Source of the DNA: CAWEDP01 sp963807925
GTDB taxonomy: Bacteria; Acidobacteriota; Vicinamibacteria; Vicinamibacterales; CAVVIG01
Direction of reading: 5' to 3'
DNA: 64,000 bases
NCBI GenBank assembly: GCA_963807925.1
Contig: CAWEDP010000002.1
Location: 248,001-312,000 of the forward strand
Shown: in pieces, positions 28,829 to 37,458 of the stretch
How the letters are laid out: each line of letters starts with the position of its first letter
Numbering within the stretch: the stretch's first letter is position 1
The notes under the pieces: model-generated
Told to the model about the DNA's origin: nothing
Database searches by the model: none
The model's input: only the letters and a program-made list of their open reading frames with translations
Made by a program: the position numbers and the translations under genes

Positions 28829-29517
28829 GCGACCGCCTCGAGCAGCGATCCCTTTTCCAGGTGCAGCGTCCGCCGCGCGCGCGCCGCGGCGTGCGGATCG
28901 TGCGTCACCATGACAATCGTCTTGGCGTGCTCGCGGTTCAGCGCCTGCAGCAGATCGAGAATCTCGTCGCCGGCCTTGCGATCGAGGTCGCCCGTCGGCT
29001 CGTCGCACAGGAGCAGGGCGGGATCGGTGACGATGGCGCGGGCGATGCCGACGCGCTGTTCCTGTCCGCCCGACAGCTGACGCGGATAGTGCTTCGCACG
29101 GTCTGACAAGCCGACCACCTTCAGCGCAACGGCGACGTGGCCGCGCCGCTCGGCTCGCGACAGCTTCGTGAGCAGCAGCGGCAGTTCGACGTTGCGCTCT
29201 GCGGTCAGCACCGGGAGCAGGTTGTACAGCTGGAACACGAAGCCAATGTGCTGCGACCGCCATCGCGACAGACGACTGCCCCCGAGGTCGCTGATGCGGA
29301 CGCCGGCCACCTCCACCGTGCCGCTGGTCGGCGCGTCGAGGCCACCGAGCAGATTGAGGAGCGTCGTCTTGCCCGACCCCGACGGCCCCATCAGGGCCAG
29401 GAAGTCGCCCCCCGGGATGGCGAGGTTGACGTCTCGCAGCACGTCGATGCGTTCGCTGCCGCGGCTGAAGTGCTTGGAAACGTTCCTCATGCGAACGAGG
29501 GCGCCATCATCGGTCAT
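28825..29517 (-). CDS. ABC transporter ATP-binding protein, LolD/MacB/DevA type
   Basis: A 230-residue ATPase with complete motifs: Walker A GPSGSGKTT, Q-loop FVFQLYNLLPVL, signature LSGGQEQR, Walker B LLLCDEPTGDLD and the switch histidine in VMVTHDPHA. The FQLYNLLP and DEPTGDLDRKAG sequences mark the LolD/MacB subfamily, which powers mechanotransmission rather than transport through the membrane. It lies 31 bases after the membrane fusion protein and overlaps the first permease by four bases. Confidence 0.95.
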   Translation of the reverse strand: MTDDGALVRMRNVSKHFSRGSERIDVLRDVNLAIPGGDFLALMGPSGSGKTTLLNLLGGLDAPTSGTVEVAGVRISDLGGSRLSRWRSQHIGFVFQLYNLLPVLTAERNVELPLLLTKLSRAERRGHVAVALKVVGLSDRAKHYPRQLSGGQEQRVGIARAIVTDPALLLCDEPTGDLDRKAGDEILDLLQALNREHAKTIVMVTHDPHAAARARRTLHLEKGSLLEAVA

Positions 29518-29548
29518 AAGCGCGTCGGTGTTCAGCGTGCGTCGTAGG

Positions 29549-30769
29549 TCACCGGATCGTGATCGTCGCGCCGTCGCGGAGCGATGGCGGCGGCGAGACC
29601 ACGACCTGCTCGCCGGCCTGCAGCCCGGCCAGCACTTCCACCCGATCGCCGTCCTCGCCGCCAGCCCGGATCGCGCGGCGTTCGACGGTTTCGCCGCGAA
29701 CGACGAAGACCGACGACAGCCCGTCGTCGGTGCGAATCGCGGCCTTCGGCACGAGCGCCGTCGGTCGCGCCGCCGCCGCCGTCGGTTCGTCCTCGCCGCG
29801 CAGGAACGTGACCTTCACGCCCATGTCGGGAAGAATGCGGGGATCCAGCTCGATGAAGCCGATGCGGACCAACACGGTGGCCTTCTGCCGATCGGCCGTG
29901 GGCACCATCGTGATCACGCGGGCCGGAATCCGCCAGTCCGGATAGGCGTCGAGCAACGCCGTCACGTCCTGGCCGCGGACGACGCGGTTGATGTACGCCT
30001 CGTTGACGTCCACGTCGATCTCGAGCGATCGCATGTCGACGATCGTGCAGATGCCGGTCCGCGTGAAGCCGCCGCCGGCAGACACCGGCGAGACCATCTC
30101 GCCCGGCTGCGCGTCCTTGGAAATCGCGATCCCGCTGAACGGCGCCCGGATGACGTAGTTGGCGAGATCGGTGCGCTGCAGGTCGACCTGCCGTTCGGCC
30201 ACCTGGACCTGCTGGCGAAGGGCGGCAATCCTGGCGGCGAAGGTGTCCGCGTCGGCCTGCGCCTGGTCGATTTCCGCCTGCGACACGACGGCGTCCTTGA
30301 GGAGCTCGGTCCGGCGCTGGAGCGTACGGTGCGCGTCGGCGAGGCGGACCTCGTTCTCCGCGACGGCCCGCCGCGCGGCTTCGACCTGCGCCTCCGCCAG
30401 CGCGAGCGCGGCCCGGCCGTTGGAGTCGTCGAGGCGCGCCAGGACCTGTCCCTCGTGCACGGCCATGCCTTCCTCGACGTTGACGTAGACGACCTTGCCG
30501 GTGATCTTCGACGACACGGTGGCGCGCCGTCTCGCCGTGACGTAGCCGGAGGCGTTGAGGACGGCCGCCGGTACGCCGGCGCCTCGCTCGATGACGGCGG
30601 CAGCCTGGACCGCGGTCGGCGCGTCACGCGTCAGCCACCACCGCGCCGCGACCGCCGCCCCCAGGAGCGCCACAGTCGCGATGGCCCACCCGATCCGGGC
30701 CGCAGAGCGCCAGCGCTCGGGTTCGCGAGCGATGCGCAGCGCCGCCAGATCCGCCTTCAAGTCGCTCAT
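29549..30769 (-). CDS. HlyD/AcrA-type periplasmic adaptor (membrane fusion protein)
   Basis: A 406-residue adaptor starting MSDLKAD. One membrane anchor lies at about 26-46. Next come the split lipoyl domain (VSSKITGKVVYVNVEEGMAV; FSGIAISKDAQPGEMVSP), a long alpha-hairpin between them (AEAQVEAARRAVAENEVRLA), and C-terminal beta domains. It heads the operon with the ATPase and two permeases, matching DevBCA or MacAB-type exporters that reach an outer-membrane channel. No TolC gene is in the window. Substrate could be a lipid, peptide or antibiotic; nothing here decides. Confidence 0.9.
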   Translation of the reverse strand: MSDLKADLAALRIAREPERWRSAARIGWAIATVALLGAAVAARWWLTRDAPTAVQAAAVIERGAGVPAAVLNASGYVTARRRATVSSKITGKVVYVNVEEGMAVHEGQVLARLDDSNGRAALALAEAQVEAARRAVAENEVRLADAHRTLQRRTELLKDAVVSQAEIDQAQADADTFAARIAALRQQVQVAERQVDLQRTDLANYVIRAPFSGIAISKDAQPGEMVSPVSAGGGFTRTGICTIVDMRSLEIDVDVNEAYINRVVRGQDVTALLDAYPDWRIPARVITMVPTADRQKATVLVRIGFIELDPRILPDMGVKVTFLRGEDEPTAAAARPTALVPKAAIRTDDGLSSVFVVRGETVERRAIRAGGEDGDRVEVLAGLQAGEQVVVSPPPSLRDGATITIR

Positions 30770-30866
30770 GCGCGTCGGAATGAACTGCCCAATGTTACCT
30801 CTTCTCGAACGGGGCGTTCTGCAACCGCTGTGCAAGGACGCAAAAGCGGTGCGGTATCATGAGCGG

Positions 30867-32731
30867 ATGCGACTGTTCGGTCCTGCCGGGACGGGCACCG
30901 CGTCCACGCTCCGGCGCCGCGACGAGATTCCCGACCGGTTCAAGTGGAATCTGAGCCACATCTTCGCCGATTGGGCGGCGTGGCAGAACGCCGTCGAGGA
31001 TCTCGACCGGAACATAACCGCTTTCGCCGCGCGGGCCGGCACACTGGCCGGCGGCGGTGCGAGCCTTCTCGCCGCGCTGCGACTTCGGGACGACATCGGC
31101 CAGCTCGAATACAAGGTGTGGTACTACGCCTCGCTGTGGTACGACCAGGATCAGCGCGACAACCAGATCAACGGCCGCCGTCAGCAGGTGCAGATCCTGT
31201 TCGCGAAGGCGGCGCAGGCGTCGGCGTGGTTCGATCCCGAGCTGCTGAGGATCCCGGTCGACGAGGTGCGGGCGTGGATGGCGGCGTCGCCGGAGCTGGC
31301 GGTGTACCGATTCGCGATCGAGGATCTGTACCGCCAGCAGGAACACGTGCTCGACGACAAGGGCGAGCGCCTGCTGTCGCTCGCGAGCCGCTTCGAAGCG
31401 ACGCCAAACGACGCGTACAGCGCGCTGTCGACCGCCGACGCGAAGTTTCCGACGGTGCGGCTGTCGACCGGCGCCGAGGTCACGCTCACCTACGGGCAGT
31501 ATCGCGCCATCCTCGCAACCAACCGCAGCCAGGCCGATCGCGCCGCCGCGTTCACCGAGTTCCACCAGATGTACGCCGCGGCCGGCAACACCTACGCGTC
31601 GCTCTACAACGGCGTCATGCAGCGCGACTGGTTTCTCGCCCAGGCGCGGGGGTACCGGTCAACGCTGGACATGGCGCTGCACGGCAACAATATCCCGCCG
31701 GCGGTGGTCGACAATCTGATCGACACGACCAGGCAGGGCACCGCGCCGCTGCAACGCTATCATCGCCTGCGCAAGCGCGTGCTCGGTCTCTCGTCGTATC
31801 ACGCGTACGACAACCAGGTCCCGCTGGTCGACTTCGACCGGGAATACCCCTACGAGCAGGTGCTCGACTGGCTCGCGGCGTCGGTGGCGCCGCTCGGCGA
31901 CGAGTACCGGCGCCAGCTCCGCGAAGGGCTGCTGTCGTCCTGGATCGACGTGTACGAGAATTCCGGCAAGCGCAGCGGCGCGTATTCGGCTCCGGTGTAC
32001 GGCGTCCATCCGTACATGCTGCTCAACTACAACGACACGCTCGACGCCGTCTTCACCCTGGCCCACGAAATGGGCCATTCGATGCACACCCTGCTGTCGC
32101 ACGCGCACCAGCCGTTCGTCTACGCGGGCTACACGATCTTCGTCGCCGAAGTGCCGTCGACGCTCAGTGAGGCGCTGTTCCTCGAACACATGCTCTCCCG
32201 CGCCACCGACGAGCGCGAACGGATCGTCCTGCTCCAGCATGCGATCGACGGCATCGTCGGCACGTTCTACACCCAGGTGATGTTCGCCGACTACGAACGG
32301 CAGGCGCATCGGATGGTCGAAGAAGGCCGGCCGGTGACGGCGGAGAGTCTGAGCGACATCTACGTCGGCCTGCTCAAGGCCTATCACGGGGACGCAATCG
32401 AGTACGACGAGCTGTTGCGCGTCACCTGGACGCGGATTCCGCACTTCTTCAGCACGCCGTACTGACGTCTACCAGGTACGCCACCTGCTTCGCATCGAGC
32501 GCGCAGATCGTCAAGCAGCTCACAATCGGCTCGGCGACCGAGCGGCGGGCCGCCATCGACCGGTACCTGACGCTCCTGAAGTCGGGGGGCAGCGACTATC
32601 CGATGGCGCTGCTGCAGAAGGCCGGCGTCGACCTCAGCCGTCCCGAACCGGTGCAGGCCGTCGTCGACCAGCTGGACGGACTCGTGACGCAGCTCGAGCG
32701 CGAGATCGACGCGCTGACGAGCGCGGTCTGA
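30867..32731 (+). pseudogene. pepF: Oligoendopeptidase F (M3 family), C-terminus thrown out of frame by two extra bases
   Basis: The uninterrupted frame (30867-32465, 532 residues) covers most of an M3B peptidase and includes the zinc site HEMGHSMH and the substrate loop EVPSTLSEALFLEHML. It stops abruptly after RIPHFFSTPY. The missing tail is present just downstream in another frame: ATCFASSAQIVKQL, then LTLLKSGGSDYPMALLQKAG, ending at 32731. Removing one G at 32464 and one at 32475/32476 restores the family sequence STPYYVYQYATCF. As written, the enzyme lacks about 90 residues. Both extra bases lie at or within two bases of a GTAC (32459-32462 and 32476-32479). A sequencing error is at least as likely as a true lesion. 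Confidence 0.85.
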
Positions 32732-32776
32732 ATCCCGCCGGCGCGCGGCGTGAGGGCGTGCGCTCCCTCGACGGAC

Positions 32777-34132
32777 TCACGATCCCCGTGCGTTCATCGC
32801 GTGAACCGCGTCGATTTCGGCGGCGGCCCGGCGGCCGCTCTCGACCGCGCCGTTCATGTAGCCCTGCCATTTGACGCTCGTGTGCTCGCCGGCGAAGAAC
32901 AAGCGGCCGGCCGGCCGGCCGAGCCACGACCGCAGCATCGGATCGAAGGACGGATCGAAGAACGCGTAGCCGCCGCGCGCCCAGGCGTCGGTTTCCCAGA
33001 CGGTCTGGTGCCACGCCAGCACCCGCGCACGATCCGATCCTATCCAGTCGAGGCGCGCGGCCAGGCCGGCGATGCCTTCCCGCGTCGTGATCTCACGGGT
33101 CGCTTCGCTCGCACTGCCGCCCGCCAGCAGCGACAGGATCCCGGAGCTGCCTCGCTGCTCCTCGGCGGCGTCCCAGAACGCGCCGAAGGGCAGCGCCGTC
33201 CCGAAGGCGCGAGGCCGCCCCGGAACGCGCCAGAACCGGCGGGAGAACTGCACGAGCGTTTTGGTGGCGCGCCCGTACTTCAGCGTGGCGATGGCATCGT
33301 GCTGCTGCGCCGGCAGAGCCGGCGTGATGGGAATCCGGCGGAGCAGCGTCGCCGGCACGGCGAACACCACGTAATCGACGGCGATCTGCGCCACCGAACG
33401 GCCGGTCTTGAGCGACACGCGCACGCCTTTGCCGCGCTGCGACGCGGCCACGACCTCGGTCCCGAGCTTGATCCGCGAGCCGAGCATGGTTGCCAGCGCG
33501 CCGGCCAGGCGATCGTTCCCGCCCTCGATGCGGTAGGTCTTCCCACTGGCCGGCGTGTCGCTCGAGGCGAACTGATCGACCAGCGCGATGAGCGACAGCT
33601 CGTCGGGGTCCGCCAGGAAGAAGCCGCGCAGCCCGGCCACCGTCGCGCGCAATTCGGCGTCCGCGTTCACGGCCTCGATCCACTGTCCCACCGAGCGTCG
33701 CGCGATGCGGGCGGCAATCGGGGAGTCCCATCGTTGCTCGGCCAGCGTGTACGGCTGCTTGAACTCGGCGAGGGCGTCGGAGAGGCGCTCCCAGCCGCGG
33801 GCGGCGGACCGCGGCACCATGCGGACGCGACCCGCGCCGTCGGCCCGCGCGTAGCCGAACCCGCCGCGCAGGATACGCGCCAGCGTCAGCCCCAGCTCAG
33901 CGGCCAGCGCCCGAATCTCGTGCTGTCCATCGTCGATCATGTCGCCGCCGGCCTCGGCGTGCTGGCGCTCGGCGAACGGCTCGCGCACCGTCCACACGCG
34001 CCCGCCGACCCGCGCGCGCGCATCCACGACGGTCACCTGCGCGCCATTCCGGAGCAGATCGCGGGCGGCGGCCAGCCCGGCGAGCCCCGCGCCGGCGACG
34101 AGCACGTGGAGGCCGGCGAGCGCGCCGCTCAC
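32777..34132 (-). CDS. Flavin-containing amine oxidase family protein
   Basis: A 451-residue FAD enzyme. The dinucleotide-binding motif VAGAGLAGLAAARDLL is at residues 11-26, followed by VVDARARVGGR. The C-terminal FAD motif is LFFAGEHTSVKWQGYMNGAV, typical of monoamine oxidase and related amine oxidases. The start is a GTG at 34132 overlapping the previous stop (GTGA). It is the last gene of a four-gene operon with bicupin, FAD-linked oxidase and GumN/TraB genes. Substrate is not identifiable; polyamines, aromatic amines or amino acids are all possible. Confidence 0.85.
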   Translation of the reverse strand: MSGALAGLHVLVAGAGLAGLAAARDLLRNGAQVTVVDARARVGGRVWTVREPFAERQHAEAGGDMIDDGQHEIRALAAELGLTLARILRGGFGYARADGAGRVRMVPRSAARGWERLSDALAEFKQPYTLAEQRWDSPIAARIARRSVGQWIEAVNADAELRATVAGLRGFFLADPDELSLIALVDQFASSDTPASGKTYRIEGGNDRLAGALATMLGSRIKLGTEVVAASQRGKGVRVSLKTGRSVAQIAVDYVVFAVPATLLRRIPITPALPAQQHDAIATLKYGRATKTLVQFSRRFWRVPGRPRAFGTALPFGAFWDAAEEQRGSSGILSLLAGGSASEATREITTREGIAGLAARLDWIGSDRARVLAWHQTVWETDAWARGGYAFFDPSFDPMLRSWLGRPAGRLFFAGEHTSVKWQGYMNGAVESGRRAAAEIDAVHAMNARGS

Positions 34133-35007
34133 ATCTGCTCGACGCGATAGCCCCTGGCGCCGAGCAGCGCGAGCAGGCCATCCGGTCCGACCAGGTGGGC
34201 GGCGCCGACGACGACGAACGCCGGCCGCGGCCGCATGAACAGCGCTTCGAGCTCGGGCAGCCAGGTGTGGTTGCGTTCGACGAGCAGGCGCTGGTACAGC
34301 TCCGGATCGGCCTTGACGTCCTTGAGCACGATCTGTTCGACCGCCGGCCGGTCGCCAGCCCGCCACGCCTGCACGAGCGTGGTGAGATTCGTGATCTCGG
34401 TGTCGGCGTCCTTCAACGTCTCTGCGAGGAGGTGCTCCTGGCGGTCCATGGCGAGGTCGTCGAAACGGGAGATCTGGTAGTCGGCCGTCTCCAGCCCCTT
34501 CACCTCCTTGCCCTCGGCCCGCGCCTGATCGTAGAAGTGCCGATCGAGGCCGATTTCGGGATCGAAGCCGGCCTTCTGCCATTCGAGCGACGAGAGGGTG
34601 AGCGCCAGCGCCCACGGCTTGAAGCGCTTGAGCGGTTCGAGCGGCAGGCCGAGATCGCGCGCCCGCGCGGTGACCAGGGCGAACGTCGCCGGCGAGATCA
34701 CCGTATCGAGCGTGGCGCTGGCGGGCAGCATGCTGCGCGCGAGCATCTTCATCTGCGCGGCGGGCGACAGCAGCTCGGCCAGATCCGCCTCTTCGACGAG
34801 CAGATCCGAGTCCTTGAACGCCTGGTCCAGCGGCGCGCTGAGCGGATAGAAGTCACGGGTCAGCAGGTGGACCGATCCGACCAGATAGAACGCGCCGCTC
34901 GTCCCGGTGACCTTCCACAGGAAGTCGCGGGCATGGACGGCCGTCGCCTGTCCCACGACGAGCCCCGCGGCGACCACGATCGTGAGCAGCGTTGGACGGC
35001 GTCGCAT
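34129..35007 (-). CDS. TraB/GumN (TIKI-like) family secreted protein
   Basis: A 292-residue protein with a signal peptide (MRRRPTLLTIVVAAGLVVGQ) and the two GX2H motifs of the TraB/TIKI fold: GSVH in FYLVGSVHLL near the N-terminus and GAAH in FVVVGAAHLVG near the C-terminus. A conserved acidic residue lies in LETADYQ. Eukaryotic TIKI members are metalloproteases; bacterial GumN members are poorly characterised. The ATG shares a base with the stop of the upstream oxidase gene and the end overlaps the amine oxidase start, so it is translationally coupled on both sides. Confidence 0.85.
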   Translation of the reverse strand: MRRRPTLLTIVVAAGLVVGQATAVHARDFLWKVTGTSGAFYLVGSVHLLTRDFYPLSAPLDQAFKDSDLLVEEADLAELLSPAAQMKMLARSMLPASATLDTVISPATFALVTARARDLGLPLEPLKRFKPWALALTLSSLEWQKAGFDPEIGLDRHFYDQARAEGKEVKGLETADYQISRFDDLAMDRQEHLLAETLKDADTEITNLTTLVQAWRAGDRPAVEQIVLKDVKADPELYQRLLVERNHTWLPELEALFMRPRPAFVVVGAAHLVGPDGLLALLGARGYRVEQM

Positions 35008-36464
35008 CAGTGCTCCCTGCCGGCCCCTGCCGGTGGCGTGATGGGGGTGTCCAGGGTTTCCACGGCTTCCACGAGGCTGACCAGCTTCCCCGGATTCAGC
35101 CGGTTGTCGGGATCGAAGGCGCGCTTGATGGTGCGCATCAGCTCGAGCGACGACCCGTGCTCGGCCTCGAGATACTTCAGCTTGCCGATGCCGACGCCGT
35201 GCTCTCCGCTGCAGGTGCCGCCCAGCCGCAGCGCACGCATGACGAGCCGCTCGTTCAGCCGGCGGGCGGCCTCGAGCTCCGCCGCGTTCCCGACGTCGAG
35301 GATGTACAGGAGATGGAAGTTGCCGTCGCCCGCGTGGCCGACGAGCGCGACCGGGAACGGCGCCGTCACGTTGTCGGCCTGGGTTTCCACGATGCATTCT
35401 GTCAGGCGCGAGATCGGGACGCAGACGTCGGTGATTTGCGCGCGCGACCCGGGACGCAGCGCGAGCGCCGCGTACAACGTGTCGTGGCGCGCGCGCCACA
35501 GCTTCTCCCGGTCCTCGAGGCGGATCGCCCACTGGAAGTCGCGGCCGCCGCGGTCCGCGGCGAGCGCCTGCACCGCCTCGGCCTGATCGGCCACGTGCCG
35601 CTCGGAATCGCTGTGAAATTCGAAGAACAGCGTCGGCGCCACCGGATAGGTCGTCTTCGAGTAGCGATTGACCGCCTCCATCTGCACCTCGTCGAGCAGC
35701 TCGACCCGGGCGATCGGGATACCGAGCTGAATGGTGGCGATGACGGTGTCGACCGCCCCCTGAAGCGACTCGAACGGACAGACCGCAGCCGACACCGCTT
35801 CGGGCAGCGGGTGCAGGCGGACCGTCACCTCGGTCAGGACGCCGAGCGTCCCTTCCGAGCCGACGAACAGACGCGTCAAGTCGTAGCCGGTCGACGATTT
35901 CCTGGCGCGTGTGCCGGTCGTCACGACCCGCCCGTCGGCCAGGACGACGGTCAGTCCCAGCACCGTCTCGCGCATCGTTCCGTAGCGGACGGCCGTGGTG
36001 CCGGAGGCCCGGGTCGCCGCCATGCCGCCGATCGTGGCGTCGGCGCCGGGATCCACCGTGAAGGTGACGCCCAGATTGCGGAGCGCGCGATTGAGCTGCA
36101 GCCGCGTGACGCCGGCCTCGACGGTCGCGTCCATGTCCTCCGCGCTCACGCGCAGGATCCGGTTCATCTCCCGGAGATCGATGGTGATGCCGCCGGCAAT
36201 CGCGTTGACGTGCCCTTCGAGCGACGTGCCGGCGCCGAACGGCACGACGGGCACCCGATGCGCGGCGCTGATGCGGAGAATCGCCGACACTTCGCCGGTC
36301 GTGCGGGGGAAGCAGACGACCTGCGGCGCCGCCGGCGCGTGGTACGACTCGTCGTGGCTGTGCTGCTCGCAGACGGCCGCCGCGTCGGTAGCGCGCGCAC
36401 CGAGCAGCTGGCGAAGAGCGTCAATCGCTGCCGCGATCGGTGTGCGCGCGGCCGTTCGCTCCAT
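35007..36464 (-). CDS. FAD-binding oxidase, GlcD/D-lactate dehydrogenase-like
   Basis: A 485-residue flavoprotein of the VAO/PCMH superfamily. The FAD-binding PCMH domain includes VVPFGAGTSLEGHVNAIAGG and GADATIGGMAATRASGTTAV. The C-terminal oxidase domain has HAGDGNFHLLYILD and CSGEHGVGIGKLKYL, which mark the GlcD and D-lactate dehydrogenase group acting on 2-hydroxy acids. No GlcE/GlcF subunits are nearby, so a stand-alone D-2-hydroxyacid dehydrogenase is likely. It begins four bases after the bicupin stop and overlaps the GumN start. Confidence 0.9.
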   Translation of the reverse strand: MERTAARTPIAAAIDALRQLLGARATDAAAVCEQHSHDESYHAPAAPQVVCFPRTTGEVSAILRISAAHRVPVVPFGAGTSLEGHVNAIAGGITIDLREMNRILRVSAEDMDATVEAGVTRLQLNRALRNLGVTFTVDPGADATIGGMAATRASGTTAVRYGTMRETVLGLTVVLADGRVVTTGTRARKSSTGYDLTRLFVGSEGTLGVLTEVTVRLHPLPEAVSAAVCPFESLQGAVDTVIATIQLGIPIARVELLDEVQMEAVNRYSKTTYPVAPTLFFEFHSDSERHVADQAEAVQALAADRGGRDFQWAIRLEDREKLWRARHDTLYAALALRPGSRAQITDVCVPISRLTECIVETQADNVTAPFPVALVGHAGDGNFHLLYILDVGNAAELEAARRLNERLVMRALRLGGTCSGEHGVGIGKLKYLEAEHGSSLELMRTIKRAFDPDNRLNPGKLVSLVEAVETLDTPITPPAGAGREH

Positions 36465-36468
36465 CGCC

Positions 36469-37170
36469 CTACTTCAACTCCACTGCGATGACGCGTGCCT
36501 GGCCGCGAACGAGCAGTTCGGTATGGATCCGGTTGCGCGCGTTGAACTTGGTGAGGCCGAACGCGTTGTCGTTCACCTGACTCTGCCCCTCCGGCGTGGT
36601 TGACGTGAGCGCGCCGTCCGCCAGGTAGGTGACCACGACGTCCTTGTCGTGAAAGTGCATCGGCGAGGGCGTGCCGGCCGTGAAGGTGTAATCCCACACG
36701 ACCACGCGCTTGTTCTCGAGGAGCTTCAGGGCGCCCGGCCTCGGGAAGGCTTGCGGATACCCGGACGTGTTCTTGAGCGGCGCGACGTAGTGATCGTGGA
36801 GGGCAATGAAACACGCCCGCACGGGGCTCTCCGACGCGTTCTCTTCACCGCGGATCGTGCCCCGGGGCTGAAATGTCACCTCGCCGACGCCGACCGGCAC
36901 CGTCACCCTCGAGCCGTCGGCGCGCGTGAGCGTCAGGCGGCCGTTCGAGAGGTAGACCACCAGATAGTCTTCGTTGCGGCGTGCCACCGGGCTCGCCCCT
37001 TCGGCCGGCCAGGTCGCGTCCCAGACCGTCACGCGCTCGTTGTCGACGATCGGCGAGGCCGCCTCGCGCGCGTCGGTCGCGGGCGCGCGAGGCGACGAGG
37101 GGTCCGGTTCGGCGGCCCAGGTCGCGGTCCACAGCGCGGCTCCCAGAAGGAGCGCGATGCATTGACGCAT
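36469..37170 (-). CDS. Secreted tandem-repeat cupin (bicupin-like) protein
   Basis: A 233-residue protein with a signal peptide (MRQCIALLLGAALWTATWA). Two homologous halves follow: NERVTVWDATWPAEG...DYLVVYLSNGRLTL and NKRVVVWDYTFTAGTPSPMH...DVVVTYLADGALTS. The second half keeps a metal-type HFHDKD motif. In the first the matching position reads ARRNED, so only one half is likely to bind metal. It is the first gene of the operon with the GlcD-type oxidase. Function is unknown; the duplicated beta-barrel is seen directly. Confidence 0.7.
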   Translation of the reverse strand: MRQCIALLLGAALWTATWAAEPDPSSPRAPATDAREAASPIVDNERVTVWDATWPAEGASPVARRNEDYLVVYLSNGRLTLTRADGSRVTVPVGVGEVTFQPRGTIRGEENASESPVRACFIALHDHYVAPLKNTSGYPQAFPRPGALKLLENKRVVVWDYTFTAGTPSPMHFHDKDVVVTYLADGALTSTTPEGQSQVNDNAFGLTKFNARNRIHTELLVRGQARVIAVELK

Positions 37171-37197
37171 TTGTTCGATTATATTCTCGATATCCCC
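37171..37197. promoter_or_regulatory. Very short AT-rich divergent promoter region
   Basis: Only 27 bases separate the start codons of the leftward bicupin gene and the rightward acyl carrier protein gene. The gap is AT-rich (GATTATATTC and CGATATC) in strongly G+C-rich surroundings. There is no room for two separate leaders, so both messages must be nearly leaderless or start inside the opposite gene. The sequence is a plausible shared operator, and one bound regulator would control both operons. Confidence 0.4.
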
Positions 37198-37458
37198 ATG
37201 ACACCCCTCCCGACCGCTTCGGTGGCCGCCGCCGTCATCGAGATCGTCACCGAGGTCAGTCGCCGGCCCATTCAACCGGTGCTCGCGAGCGATCTGGTCG
37301 CCGACCTCGCGTTCGACTCGCTGCAGGTGATGGAAACCGTCGCCGCGCTGGAAGATTGGTTCGACATCTCCATTCCACCGGAGGACGTGCCCGGCGCGCG
37401 GACGCTGGCCGACGTGGTGGCGCAGGTCGAGGCGTTGCTCGAGGCGCGGACCTCGTGA
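37198..37458 (+). CDS. Acyl carrier protein
   Basis: An 86-residue acidic four-helix protein with the phosphopantetheine site LAFDSLQVME, whose serine is residue 41. Helix IV is ADVVAQVEALLEA. It differs from the housekeeping AcpP in its arginine/proline-rich N-terminal loop (VSRRPIQPVLASDL) and in context, because no fatty acid synthesis genes surround it. Its stop overlaps the start of the acyl-AMP ligase (GTGA), so the ligase very probably loads it with an acyl or aryl group. Confidence 0.88.
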   Translation: MTPLPTASVAAAVIEIVTEVSRRPIQPVLASDLVADLAFDSLQVMETVAALEDWFDISIPPEDVPGARTLADVVAQVEALLEARTS

